Source of the DNA: CAZNXJ01 sp964577115
GTDB lineage: Bacteria > Planctomycetota > Planctomycetia > Pirellulales > Pirellulaceae
Length of the DNA: 64,000 nucleotides
Direction of reading: 5' to 3'
Assembly: GCA_964577115.1 (NCBI GenBank)
Contig: CAZNXJ010000009.1
Location: 137,574 to 201,573 of the forward strand
Shown: positions 1-10,123 of the stretch, in pieces
Position numbering within the stretch: position 1 is the stretch's first letter
How the letters are laid out: each line of letters opens with the position of its first letter
The notes under the pieces: model-generated
Databases searched by the model: none
What the model was told of the DNA's origin: nothing
Seen by the model: the letters and a program-made list of their open reading frames with translations, nothing else
Made by a program: the position numbers and the translations under genes

Positions 1-2
1 GG

Positions 3-3000
3 ATCCATTTCCAGGCCATGGCGTTTGGCCATACGGGCGACTTGGTCGAACGCGGCTTTGCCGTGGGTTCGCGGCCCAACCAGCCGTTCGGCATTCCGGC
101 GGCGACGAACATTCTCTACGAGTTCGTTCCAACCACCGGTACCGCGGTCAGCGCTCCGGCCGATAACCGCACAGGTGCAGACCTGTTGACGGGTGCGGGA
201 ACGCAGATCGTCGAGCGCGGCCGGCTGCTGACCGATGCTGACCCGCTCGGCACGGGCAACACGGTCATCGTGACTCCGGAAGCGACCCGTGTGGACGCCG
301 ATGGTATCACGACACCGATTATTCTCGACGGAACCCGGTTCGCAGTGGACGACGGAGGGCTCACGCAGTTCGAGTTCGTCTCGGGGCCGGAAGTGCGCAT
401 GACGCTGACGCCGGGCGCAGCGTCGAATCCGATCTTCATCCGCGACGGCGACACGTTCTTCCTGGACGGGCAAGCCTTCGAGTTCGATACGGGCGAAGTA
501 TTGGTGATTACCGCGCAGAATGGCAACTTCATTTCGGACGGCGATCGATTCACGATCACCGACAACCAGGATACGCCGGTCACGCGCATCTTCGAGTGGG
601 ACAACGGGACGGGGCCCGCATTGCCCGGTAACGTGATTCCGGTGCCGTTCAATGTCGGCATGAGCCGCCAGCAGCTCGTGCAGGCTGTGGTTGCCGCGAT
701 CAACAGCCAGACGGCGTTCAATGAAAACGGCGAGCCGATCTTCGCCGCCTCGGCCCAGGCGCTTCCGACGGCCGACGGTAACTTCAACAATCGCATCAGC
801 CTGATCAACAGCACCGCGGCGTCGGAAACGTCGAACGGCATGACGATCGAGGGCAATTACGGGCTGAGCACGTCGCGCGCTGTTCCGAATCCCATCGGCA
901 CGCATCTGATTCGTGTCGAGGAAATCAGCAGCATTATCGATGTGGGCCACGCGATTCTCCAAACGTTCAACGGCACCACGAACCCGCCGGCGATGCCAGG
1001 TGTGCCCAATATCGACGCGGGCGTGGACGGCAATCGCGTCAATTTCGTCGGCCCGAACATGGGCGATTTCTCCGAACTGGTCTCGCGCGGTGTCTTCACC
1101 GATCTGGGCCACGACGGAACGCCTTCGGCCGGCGCGATCGGCGTGCCGTTCCTGGCTCATGACGCGCCCGAAGATATTGCTCAGCGGATGGCCGACGCGC
1201 TCAATGCGCAAGGCTTCACCGCGACGGTCAACGGCCCGGTCGTGACGCTTAGCGGGGGGGCAGCGTTTGACGACGCGGGCACCGACGATCCGCCGCTCAC
1301 AATCGCCGGTGCGGCTCCCGGTGGCGAGATCACCGGCACGGCGTTCATCGGTACGCAGATGTACGCAGTCAGCGATGCGGGCGGTCTGTACCGCATCGTC
1401 AACTACTCGTCGGCGGGCGGAGCGTTCGCGGACTACATCGAATCGGCGACCGACCTGCTCGGCATCCCGTTCGAAGGTCTGACGGCCGGACCACGGAACG
1501 TCGAAGGGGGCCGCTATGCGAACCTGCTGTTCGGCATCACGGGCAACGGGCGCATCTACGCGTTCAACACCGCGGGCGAACTGCAGCCGATTTTCGCCAA
1601 CGGCTCGACGTTCGTGGACACGGGCATCACCAATGCGAACGGCCTGGACTTCTCGATCCTCGATACGAACCTCTGGCATACGACGACCAATCGGCAGAGC
1701 GACCCTGGCCACGGCATCAATCAGCCGTTCGATGGCAGCCGGGCCGCGGTGCCGGGCGGTACCAGCCTCTGGTTCGGATGGGAATCGCAGGCGGCCAACC
1801 GCGTCTCGCAAGACCCTTTCTATAACCCGGTCAACAACAACGCCGACTACGACTTCCCCGGCGGTGCCCACGGGTCGCTGGTCTCGAACGAGTTCAGCCT
1901 CGAAGGGTACGCGGCCGAGGATCTCCCGGTCCTGTACTTCAACTATCGCCTGGCGACCGAAAACGCCTCGGCGACGATCCACAGCACGCCCGAGTACATG
2001 CGCGATGCGTTCCGCGTGTATGTGGCGGGCGAGGACGGTGTATGGCACCTCCTGGCCACGAACAACTCGGGCCGCCGCGATGGAGCGATGAACGACGAGT
2101 ACGACGATCTGATTCCCAATGACGGGATCGATGTCGAAGTGCAGGAGCTGTTCGACGTGGGCGACAACGGTGCGCCCGATTCGTGGCGGCAAGCTCGGAT
2201 CTCGCTCGCCCCGTTCGCCGGCCAAAGCAACCTCAAGTTGCGGTTCGATTTCAGCACCGCCGGTGCGCTCGACTTCGGCAACGCGAACTCGACTGGTTCG
2301 TTCCTCCAGGCGGTGCTGGGAAGTGACCTGCGCGACGGCCAGGTAATGATGATCGACTCGGATACGTTCGAGTTCGATATGGGTTACACGCTGGTCGCGC
2401 CGACCGGCGCCAAATTGACGAACGGTGAAACGCTGACGATCCACGGCCGCACGTTCGAGTTCACCTCGGATGGGACGGTGGAGCCAGGACGGATTGCGAT
2501 TCCGTTCAACGCATCGCAGTCGGCCTCGGCCGTGGCCAGCGAGATTCGGCGCGTTCTCGATTTGACCGACTTCACCCGCTCGGCCAGCATGACCGCCGAA
2601 ACCGGCGGCAATGACACGCTCGCCACGGCGGTGCTCAGTGGGATCGCCGGCGGAGCGGACGCGTTTCGCTCGAGCGGCGTGATCGGCGACAACGCGAATC
2701 TCGCCGATCCCGCGCTGGATGTGGACCTGATCCGTCTGAATCTCAACGCAGGCGATCAACTTCGCGTCTCGCTGAACGCGGCCACCGGTTCGTCGCTCGA
2801 TCCGCTCCTGCGGCTGTTCGATGCGAACGGCAACCAGATTGCCATCAATGACAATGCGAACGGCGTGAACGCGGCTTTCAATCTGACGATGGGAGCCACG
2901 GGCACGTACTACCTGGGCATCAGTGGTGCGGGCAACAACAACTACGACCCGCTGGTCTCTGGATCGGGCACGCCCGGCTCGACGGGGGCGTACAACATTG

Positions 3001-6000
3001 AGATTCAGGTGAATGGATTCACCGGAGTCGAGACGCGTCTCCACGACAACCGCATCCAGCTCGACGGCGCCACGCGCGTGATGACCAGCGCTGGCTCGTC
3101 GCTGGTGATCGACGGCTCGTCGGGCGTTTCGCCGGGGGCGATTCCCATCTCGGTGCACGCCGACATGACGAAGGCCCAGGTGGCTGCCGCGGTGCAGCAA
3201 GCACTCGCGGACCGGTACTCGGGCGGCGTTCTCGAGGCGTTCAAAGTGGATCGCGACCGCGTGCAGGTGGTTGGCCACACCGTAGCCAGCCCCGGCCCGC
3301 TCGGCCTCGCCGATTCGCTGATGGGCGACCAGTTCGGCGCGTTCTACGCTTCCACGCGCTTTGACGGTACGACGGACGCCAACTTCCCGGGTGCTCTGCG
3401 AGCGCAGAACAACGACCACGAAGGCGTGTACATTGACGACATCATCATCGGCTTCGCGGAACGCGGTGAGATGGTGACGGGCGCGACGGCCAACACGAGC
3501 TTCATCAACAATCCGGCCCTGCCGGCCAACCACAACGAAATCCTCGTCGGCGATTATCAGCTCGAGATTCGCCAGGCCGAGGACTACGCGGTGGATGCGG
3601 CGCAGCCGGTTCCCACCCTGGTGCTCACCCGCTCGTTCGACACGAACGATCGGCAGGCGCAGGCCTTCACGCTGACCGCTCCGAAGGCGTCTGACGTCAT
3701 CGACGGCCAAACGTTCCAGCTCAGCGACGGCGTGAACACGGTGACGTTCGAGTTCGAAGACGTGAACATCGGCAACGGCGTCCAACCGGGCCGGATCGCG
3801 ATTCCGTTCGATCCGTCCGCCGTGCAGAACGGTGGTGTGAGCGCCGAGTCGGATATTGTGCTGGCGCAGCGCATCCGCGATGCGATCAACAGCGCCCCGG
3901 TTCAGAACGTGCTGAAGCTCCGAGCCGCCCTGTCGGATGGCGCGGCGTCGGGCACGCAGAGCACATCGGCTCAGATCAACCTGTTTGGCAACGCGGTGGT
4001 CGGCAATCTGGTGTCGACGCACGTTTCCGGAGGCATGCTGACCGAAGGCGCTGCCGGGAACGACACCGGACCAACGGCCGTGGTGGCCAATGTTCCCATC
4101 GGCACGTCGGCAACGTACACGGCGACCGGCTTCATTGGCGACAATCCGGCATTGACCGGCTTCAGCGCGGCACTGGACGTCGATCTGGTCCGCTTCGAGC
4201 TGACGGCCGGGACGCGCGTGCGCGTTGATGTGGATGCCCGCATCGCCGGCTCGCTGCTCGATCCGATGCTCCGCATCTTCGACGTTGCTGGCAATGAAAT
4301 TGCCTTCAGCGACGACGATTCGGCGCCGGGCGAACCCTTCACGTTCGATCCGTATATCGACTTCGTTGTGCCGGTCACGGGGACGTACTACATCGGTGTT
4401 AGCTCATACGACAACCGCACGTACGACCTGAACACCTTCGCGAGCGGCACCGCCGGCGGTTCGACGGGCAGCTATACGCTCGAAGTCACGCTGACCAGCG
4501 GCGGGCTGTCGTTCACTCAGTTCGACGACAAGGGCGATACGAATCTGTACCGCGATCAGGGGCAGTTGATTCTGCACTCGAATCGCATTTCGCATTCGGC
4601 CCAGTTCGGTATCAACGTCGATGCCGGAGTTCGAGACGGCGGTGGCGACAACCCGCATCAGGGGCCGCCGCGCGTGACGCGCGAGGTCAACCAGCAGCGG
4701 CTGGTACCGGGCGTTGTGATCGAGAACAACATCGTCGATCGCAGCGGCGTGGGCGGCATCCGCTTCAGCGGTGACAACAACGCGAGTGGTGGCCAGATCG
4801 GCAGCGTTCCGTTCGGCCGTATTATGAACAACACGTTGTACGGCGGCGGAACGGGTGTGGGTATCTCGGTGGAGAACAACGCGAGCCCGACGCTGCTCAA
4901 CAACATCGTGGCGTCGTTCGAGCTCGGCCTCAACATCGATGCAACATCGACGACGACGGTTGTGGGCGGCACGCTGTATAAGGACAACGTGACGAACTCC
5001 AGCGGTTCGTTGGGAACATTCCCGCTCGTCCTGGGCGAGACGGATCCGCTGTTCGTCGATGCCGAGATGGGGAACTTCTATCTGGCGAGCAACTCGCCGG
5101 CCATCGACAGCGGCATCAACTCGGTGCCCGATCGGCCCGCGATGACCTCGGTCCGCAGCCCACTCGGCATTCCGCAGTCGCCGATCGTCGCTCCGCAGCG
5201 TGACCTGCTCGGCCAATTGCGAGTCGACGATGATACGTTCGAACCGCCGCCGGGAGCTGGCCAGAACCCGTTCATCGACCGCGGTGCGATCGATCGTGCC
5301 GATACGGCGGGCCCCGTGGCGCTACTGATCGATCCGCGCGACAACGATGCGTTGTCGCAAGACACGGATCCGCGTGTCTCCTACGTACGCCTGGCAAACC
5401 GGCCGGTCAGCGCGTTCTCGATTCAGCTGCGAGACGGTATCGAACCGGTGGATCCGGCGAACGGATCGGGAATTGACGACGCGACGGTCACCAGCCAGCA
5501 GGTTCGCGTGTTCCGCGATGGTGAGCTGCTGCGGGAAGGCTATGACTACCGTTTCAACTACGACGCGCAGAACGACATCATCCGGCTCACGCCGGTGGCG
5601 GGCGTCTGGGCGCCCAACCACACGTACGTGATCCAGTTGGCGAACGTCGAGGATCCCGACGGCGGTATCCGGGATCATGCGGGCAATAGCCTCCAGCGCA
5701 ATCGCGAAGTGACCACCGAGTTCTCGATTCAGCTCGGTAGCGGACTCGACTTTGGCGACGCTCCGGAATCGCTCGGTTATCCCACGTTTGACAGCTCCGA
5801 CGGCGCCCGCCACCTGGTGGTGCCAGGCTTCAGCCTCGGCAGCATCGTGGACGTCGATGTCGATGGCCAACCCACGCTTGGCGCCAACGGCGACGACCTA
5901 GATGGCGACGACGACGAAGACGGCGTTGTCTTCGGATCGATGGTCCGCGGCTACGGCGGCACGGTAACGGTTACGGCGACCGGAGTCCTGCCGAACCGGC

Positions 6001-6893
6001 CTGGATTCCTCGATGCGTGGATCGATTTCAACGGCGACGGCGATTGGGACGACGCCGGCGAACAGATCGCGGTGAGCGTCGCGCTGGTCAATGGCGAGAA
6101 CGTGCTTAACTTCGACATTCCCGAAACGGCTCAGCTGGGCGAAACCTATGCTCGCTTCCGGCTCAGTTCGACGGGCGGCCTGAGCCCGATCGGGCTCGCG
6201 GCTGACGGGGAGGTGGAAGACCACCGCGTAGTGATCGGTTCGAGCTCGTGGCATAACGCCGCGATGCCGAACGATGTCAGCGGCGATGGCCGAGTCAACT
6301 CGTATGACGTGCTCGTCGCGCTGTCGTTCCTCGTCCGAGCCGGTTCGGGTGGATCGGGCAGCATCGACCTGCCCTCACCGCCGCCGCTGGTGGTCAATGG
6401 CGTCGAGTTCTACCCGGATGGGCAGATGGTCGACGTGGATGGCAACGGTCGAGCGTCCATCGCGGATGTTCGCCGCATCATCACGGCCCTCGTCACCGGT
6501 GTCACCCAGCCGGAAGGCGAGCTGCTGGCAGCCGAGGGCGAACGGGCTTCGGCCGAAGGCGAGCCGGAAAGCAGCTCGCTGGTGGCGAGTGACCTCGCAC
6601 AGCGACTGTCGAGCGTCGAGCAGGTCGGTCTGGTGACTGGCTCCGAGTCGTGGACGACGAGCTCGACGACGGCGGACACGCCGGTGAATACCAAGCGAAC
6701 GAAATCGGAAGTCCGCGAAGTCGTGTTCAATATCGCTCCGGCAAAGTCCGTGACGCTCGAACGCGAGGACGCGTCCACGCTCGAGGTCACGCCGCTCGAG
6801 GACCTGGCCGAGGTCCTGGCGGCCGATCAACAGACGCTGGCGAGCCACGAGGAGGCTCACGACTCGATCTTCGCGGAGTGGGGAAAACTGTAA
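3..6893 (+). CDS. Giant exported PPC/beta-helix/GEVED/dockerin protein (5' partial)
   Basis: The frame is open to the window edge, so the N-terminus, including any export signal, is missing; residues are counted from the first visible Met at 18. Two bacterial pre-peptidase C-terminal-like domains lie at about 865-985 and 1345-1490 (DVDLIRLNLNAGDQ, then GTYYLGIS). A right-handed beta-helix stretch follows at about 1515-1700 (repeated NN-I, GVGISVENN). A GEVED domain spans about 1905-2075, with a Dx-rich stretch and the closing GEVEDHRV. A type I dockerin pair lies at 2083-2165 (DVSGDGRVNSYDV and DVDGNGRASIADV). A module with the pattern DGxxF...FEF...PGxIxIPF recurs several times. The acidic tail ends HDSIFAEWGKL. 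The protein is probably surface-exposed or secreted, with Ca2+ bound by the dockerin loops. The family is a typical planctomycete giant protein, and its substrate or partner is unknown. Confidence 0.85.
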   Translation: MHFQAMAFGHTGDLVERGFAVGSRPNQPFGIPAATNILYEFVPTTGTAVSAPADNRTGADLLTGAGTQIVERGRLLTDADPLGTGNTVIVTPEATRVDADGITTPIILDGTRFAVDDGGLTQFEFVSGPEVRMTLTPGAASNPIFIRDGDTFFLDGQAFEFDTGEVLVITAQNGNFISDGDRFTITDNQDTPVTRIFEWDNGTGPALPGNVIPVPFNVGMSRQQLVQAVVAAINSQTAFNENGEPIFAASAQALPTADGNFNNRISLINSTAASETSNGMTIEGNYGLSTSRAVPNPIGTHLIRVEEISSIIDVGHAILQTFNGTTNPPAMPGVPNIDAGVDGNRVNFVGPNMGDFSELVSRGVFTDLGHDGTPSAGAIGVPFLAHDAPEDIAQRMADALNAQGFTATVNGPVVTLSGGAAFDDAGTDDPPLTIAGAAPGGEITGTAFIGTQMYAVSDAGGLYRIVNYSSAGGAFADYIESATDLLGIPFEGLTAGPRNVEGGRYANLLFGITGNGRIYAFNTAGELQPIFANGSTFVDTGITNANGLDFSILDTNLWHTTTNRQSDPGHGINQPFDGSRAAVPGGTSLWFGWESQAANRVSQDPFYNPVNNNADYDFPGGAHGSLVSNEFSLEGYAAEDLPVLYFNYRLATENASATIHSTPEYMRDAFRVYVAGEDGVWHLLATNNSGRRDGAMNDEYDDLIPNDGIDVEVQELFDVGDNGAPDSWRQARISLAPFAGQSNLKLRFDFSTAGALDFGNANSTGSFLQAVLGSDLRDGQVMMIDSDTFEFDMGYTLVAPTGAKLTNGETLTIHGRTFEFTSDGTVEPGRIAIPFNASQSASAVASEIRRVLDLTDFTRSASMTAETGGNDTLATAVLSGIAGGADAFRSSGVIGDNANLADPALDVDLIRLNLNAGDQLRVSLNAATGSSLDPLLRLFDANGNQIAINDNANGVNAAFNLTMGATGTYYLGISGAGNNNYDPLVSGSGTPGSTGAYNIEIQVNGFTGVETRLHDNRIQLDGATRVMTSAGSSLVIDGSSGVSPGAIPISVHADMTKAQVAAAVQQALADRYSGGVLEAFKVDRDRVQVVGHTVASPGPLGLADSLMGDQFGAFYASTRFDGTTDANFPGALRAQNNDHEGVYIDDIIIGFAERGEMVTGATANTSFINNPALPANHNEILVGDYQLEIRQAEDYAVDAAQPVPTLVLTRSFDTNDRQAQAFTLTAPKASDVIDGQTFQLSDGVNTVTFEFEDVNIGNGVQPGRIAIPFDPSAVQNGGVSAESDIVLAQRIRDAINSAPVQNVLKLRAALSDGAASGTQSTSAQINLFGNAVVGNLVSTHVSGGMLTEGAAGNDTGPTAVVANVPIGTSATYTATGFIGDNPALTGFSAALDVDLVRFELTAGTRVRVDVDARIAGSLLDPMLRIFDVAGNEIAFSDDDSAPGEPFTFDPYIDFVVPVTGTYYIGVSSYDNRTYDLNTFASGTAGGSTGSYTLEVTLTSGGLSFTQFDDKGDTNLYRDQGQLILHSNRISHSAQFGINVDAGVRDGGGDNPHQGPPRVTREVNQQRLVPGVVIENNIVDRSGVGGIRFSGDNNASGGQIGSVPFGRIMNNTLYGGGTGVGISVENNASPTLLNNIVASFELGLNIDATSTTTVVGGTLYKDNVTNSSGSLGTFPLVLGETDPLFVDAEMGNFYLASNSPAIDSGINSVPDRPAMTSVRSPLGIPQSPIVAPQRDLLGQLRVDDDTFEPPPGAGQNPFIDRGAIDRADTAGPVALLIDPRDNDALSQDTDPRVSYVRLANRPVSAFSIQLRDGIEPVDPANGSGIDDATVTSQQVRVFRDGELLREGYDYRFNYDAQNDIIRLTPVAGVWAPNHTYVIQLANVEDPDGGIRDHAGNSLQRNREVTTEFSIQLGSGLDFGDAPESLGYPTFDSSDGARHLVVPGFSLGSIVDVDVDGQPTLGANGDDLDGDDDEDGVVFGSMVRGYGGTVTVTATGVLPNRPGFLDAWIDFNGDGDWDDAGEQIAVSVALVNGENVLNFDIPETAQLGETYARFRLSSTGGLSPIGLAADGEVEDHRVVIGSSSWHNAAMPNDVSGDGRVNSYDVLVALSFLVRAGSGGSGSIDLPSPPPLVVNGVEFYPDGQMVDVDGNGRASIADVRRIITALVTGVTQPEGELLAAEGERASAEGEPESSSLVASDLAQRLSSVEQVGLVTGSESWTTSSTTADTPVNTKRTKSEVREVVFNIAPAKSVTLEREDASTLEVTPLEDLAEVLAADQQTLASHEEAHDSIFAEWGKL

Positions 6894-6903
6894 TCGCAGC
6901 GCA

Positions 6904-6930
6904 GCCTGCCGGTCCTCGCGGCCGGCAGGC
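6904..6930 (+). terminator. Hairpin after the first giant gene
   Basis: A 9-bp GC-rich stem (GCCTGCCGG / CCGGCAGGC) with a 9-nt loop starts 10 nt after the stop codon. No U-tract follows, so it is either a U-less terminator or an mRNA-stabilising hairpin. Confidence 0.4.
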
Positions 6931-7279
6931 GGCCTGCGGCCTCGTGGGTTCCTTTCCGTCATTTCAGTGAATACCCGTGTCCCGGTCGCGCCGCTCGGGC
7001 CTCGGCGGTGCGGACGGGACGCGCGCTTCTGCGTGGTGTTTCGCCGGCCGCAAAACCGGAATGTCCCCCGCAATCGCGCGCGTCGAGGAGGACACGGCCG
7101 GCAAGCTTTACCGAAGCCCTACCGATTGCTTGTCCGATCAAGTCGAGCCGACTACGATGGCGGCAAGTGCTCGGGATCAGCGAGCACTACCGGGAACAGA
7201 GTCGTTCAAGATGGCCATGCCTTGAGCATGGCACATCGTCCACTTAGAGGCAGGCTCCCGCCGCGGGGCCGTGGACGCA
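6931..7279. other. Intergenic region without a recognisable gene
   Basis: About 350 bp between two large + strand genes. Apart from the hairpin just upstream I see no coding sequence, RNA gene or convincing promoter. The short overlapping reading frames in this stretch are Arg-rich and lack recognisable features. Confidence 0.5.
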
Positions 7280-10123
7280 ATGAGTAGAGCTTGGAATACC
7301 CTACGTCGGGGGCTAGCTGCGCGCCGCCAGCGCAGCCGCCGAGTGACACGCCGTGCCCCGCGCCGCCTGCCGCTCGAGGCGCTCGAAGCTCGTTGCCTGC
7401 TCTCTACCGTTCCTTATGGCGCAGCGCCCGAAGACACGGCCGAGTTCATGCTCGGCACGGTCCTTGTTACTCCAGTGTTTCTCGAGTCGACGGGCGAGAT
7501 CGATGTCAGTACGGAGAACTGGACGCCGGCGCTGATCAACCAGGTGAAGCAAACCATCAAGAATGGAGTCGAATGGTGGGAGGAGACGCTGACGAACTTT
7601 ACGTCCGTGCACTCACTCGACTTCATCTTCGACTTCCAATACGCCGATAACCCGGTTCCGACCAAGTACGAACCGATTGCCCGCCGATCGGACGACTACG
7701 AACTGTGGGTAAACGAGTTCCTCACGTACGTCGGATTCAACTCGCCGCAGAGCATCGATGCGGATATCCGGCAGTTCAACGACGCGCAGCGGCGAGCGCA
7801 CGGTACGGACTGGGCGTTCACGATCTTCGTCGTGAACTCGTTTGCGGACGCCGACGGGCAGTTTGCTAGCGGCGGCAGTTTTTCACGGGCGTTCGCGTTT
7901 GCCGGCGGCCGCTACTTTGTTTCGCCCGCCTCGCGGCCCGAATCCACCTTCGCGCATGAAACCGGGCACATGTTCTGGGCGCGCGACGAATACTTCGGTG
8001 GAAGTGATTGGTCGGATCGCCGCGGATATTACAACACGCAGAACGTCAATGCCGCCAACAATCCGACGCCCGGATTCGTTCAGCAAGACAGCATTATGAG
8101 CTCGTCGACGAGCATGGAGGCGGCGTTTACCAATCACTGGTCGGCTCCCAGCACGCTCGCTATGGTGGGCTGGCAGGACTCGGATGGCGACGGCGTCTTC
8201 GATGTGCTCGACGTGCCTCACGAACTCCAAGGCGTTGGCTGGTACGATGCGGATCTGGGCCGCTACCGCTTCCAGGGGACAGCTAAAGTCGGCACGCTGC
8301 CGAACCGCAATTCCAGCGGGTTGCAGAACGATATCACGACAAATCGCATCACGCGCGTGGAATATCGGATCGATTCGGGGCTGTGGCAGACCGCCCAGAA
8401 CTACGGCACGCCAACGGCCGACATCGACATCCAGATTACCGTCCCCGCTGGCCATCACACGATTCAGATTCGCACCGTCACGATCGATGCGTTGACCGGC
8501 AAATTGGTGACGTCCTCGCCCGTCTTCACCGGTCCGACCAATGGGGCGGCGATGACGGCGGTTGGCGGCATCAGCGGTTTTGTCTATCACGACGCCAACG
8601 GAAACGGGCAGCGCGACCTGCGTGAAGTAGGGCTCGCCGGAGCGACCGTCCAGTTGGTCGACGCCGGCGGCCAACCGCTCGAGTTGCAGAAAACGATTGA
8701 GCCGGACGACTATGATGACGCGGCCGTCCTGAATAATCGTCTAAGTGGCGTGACGCTGAGCGCGACGGGTTCGACGGTTGGATCGAATCAGGTGGTGAGC
8801 CGTACGGCGAATGCCGCGTCAACGGGCACGCGTGTGCTGGCCAATTTTAGCACGAGCGGCGCGAGCCGCGTCAGCTGGCTCCAGGGAAGCAGCGAGCTGC
8901 GGATCAATTTCGCCACACCCCAGACGTACATCGCGATCGATGCCCTCGCGCACAACAGTGGCGCTATGGGGCGACTGGAAGCGTATGACGCGTTCGGCAA
9001 CCTACTCGCCCGGTACAACACCCAAGCGCTCAGCGGGTCGGCGGTCGAAACAATGGTCATCGCCCGCAGCCAGGCCGATATCGCCTTTGTGAAGGCCTTC
9101 GGTCGCGGAGGAGCCGTGCGATTGGATAACCTCCGCATCGGCCCCGCCACCGTTACGCAAACTTCGACGCACGGAGCTTACCAATTCACCGCTCTGCCGC
9201 CGGGCACCTACCACACCATCATCAGCCCGCCGGTCGGCGCGGCATCAATTACGCCCGCGACGGGGGAGCATGTCGTCACGCTGACGGCCGGGCAGAGCGT
9301 CTCGAACGCCCATTTCGCTCTGCAAAGTGCCGCACCGTGGAGCAATCCGGTGAATGCGGCCGACGTGGACAACGACGGCCGCGTCTCGGCACGCGACGTC
9401 ATCATGCTGCTGAAACAACTGCTGACGACCGGATCGGGAGAACTGCCGCCACCGACGGATAACAGCAGCCCGCCTGAGTTCTGGGATGTAACGGGAGATG
9501 ATCGGCTGAGTGTCTCCGACCTGCGCGTGGTCCTGACAGTGCTCGTCCTACAGCCCGCAGGCGGCGAAGCGCCGCCGAGCGGCGACGCCGAGCCGCTTGC
9601 CGAGTCGAGTAACGGCGAGAGTGACGAGGAAGGATCGGGGGGCGAGTCGGAAGCCGGGCGGCGTGCGGCCCGGATTGCCGCCGGGGACAGCGGATATGCG
9701 CTGGTGGCCGAAGAGGCGTCAAACCGCGAAGAACGGCTGCGCCGCCGGTCGGAAGCGGCTGAACCCCGAGTGCACGACGTGGCGCTTGCGGCGCTGGTGA
9801 CCGACTGGGAATTCTCTCTGCTACGAGCTCATCGCGCTGCGCCGCCTCAGGCGAGCGACTCGCATGCGGCGGATGCTCGGCGTACGGCGCGCAGCCAGCC
9901 GGAACGCGACCGCGCGCCTCGTCCGGCGGATCGTCCGGAGCTCGCCGCTCTTTTACGAGTCCCCAGCATGGCGGCGAACGGGTCCTCGCCGTTCGAACGG
10001 ACGGCCCGGCGAGTAGCCGGTGAGCGGGACCGTGAGCTCGCGGAGCTCGACGAGGTCCCCGCGGGGAACGCTTGGGCGGAGCCGAGTGACGCGGAACGGG
10101 CCGAAGTGCCCGCCGCCGATTAG
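7280..10123 (+). CDS. Exported dockerin-containing metalloprotease-like protein
   Basis: The chosen start is the ATG at 7280; an in-frame GTG lies 9 nt upstream, and neither has a strong ribosome site. The Arg-rich N-terminus ends in LEALEARCLLS (residues 32-42), the planctomycete extracellular signal motif. A zinc-protease motif HETGHMFWARD lies at 226-236 (HExxHxxxxxD). It sits in a roughly 350-residue N-terminal domain, so peptidase activity is plausible but the clan is not certain. From about 430 there is an SdrD_B-like opening (GFVYHDANGNGQRD), interrupted by a beta-sandwich-like insertion of about 160 residues, then its closing GAYQFTALPPGTY. A type I dockerin pair lies at about 692-755. 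The tail (755-947) is rich in Arg, Glu and Ala. It probably acts at the cell surface; the substrate is unknown. Confidence 0.85.
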   Translation: MSRAWNTLRRGLAARRQRSRRVTRRAPRRLPLEALEARCLLSTVPYGAAPEDTAEFMLGTVLVTPVFLESTGEIDVSTENWTPALINQVKQTIKNGVEWWEETLTNFTSVHSLDFIFDFQYADNPVPTKYEPIARRSDDYELWVNEFLTYVGFNSPQSIDADIRQFNDAQRRAHGTDWAFTIFVVNSFADADGQFASGGSFSRAFAFAGGRYFVSPASRPESTFAHETGHMFWARDEYFGGSDWSDRRGYYNTQNVNAANNPTPGFVQQDSIMSSSTSMEAAFTNHWSAPSTLAMVGWQDSDGDGVFDVLDVPHELQGVGWYDADLGRYRFQGTAKVGTLPNRNSSGLQNDITTNRITRVEYRIDSGLWQTAQNYGTPTADIDIQITVPAGHHTIQIRTVTIDALTGKLVTSSPVFTGPTNGAAMTAVGGISGFVYHDANGNGQRDLREVGLAGATVQLVDAGGQPLELQKTIEPDDYDDAAVLNNRLSGVTLSATGSTVGSNQVVSRTANAASTGTRVLANFSTSGASRVSWLQGSSELRINFATPQTYIAIDALAHNSGAMGRLEAYDAFGNLLARYNTQALSGSAVETMVIARSQADIAFVKAFGRGGAVRLDNLRIGPATVTQTSTHGAYQFTALPPGTYHTIISPPVGAASITPATGEHVVTLTAGQSVSNAHFALQSAAPWSNPVNAADVDNDGRVSARDVIMLLKQLLTTGSGELPPPTDNSSPPEFWDVTGDDRLSVSDLRVVLTVLVLQPAGGEAPPSGDAEPLAESSNGESDEEGSGGESEAGRRAARIAAGDSGYALVAEEASNREERLRRRSEAAEPRVHDVALAALVTDWEFSLLRAHRAAPPQASDSHAADARRTARSQPERDRAPRPADRPELAALLRVPSMAANGSSPFERTARRVAGERDRELAELDEVPAGNAWAEPSDAERAEVPAAD

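Noticed and set aside
4404..5216. 270-residue - strand frame
   Set aside because: Antisense shadow of the first giant gene, Arg/Val-rich and without signal or domain.
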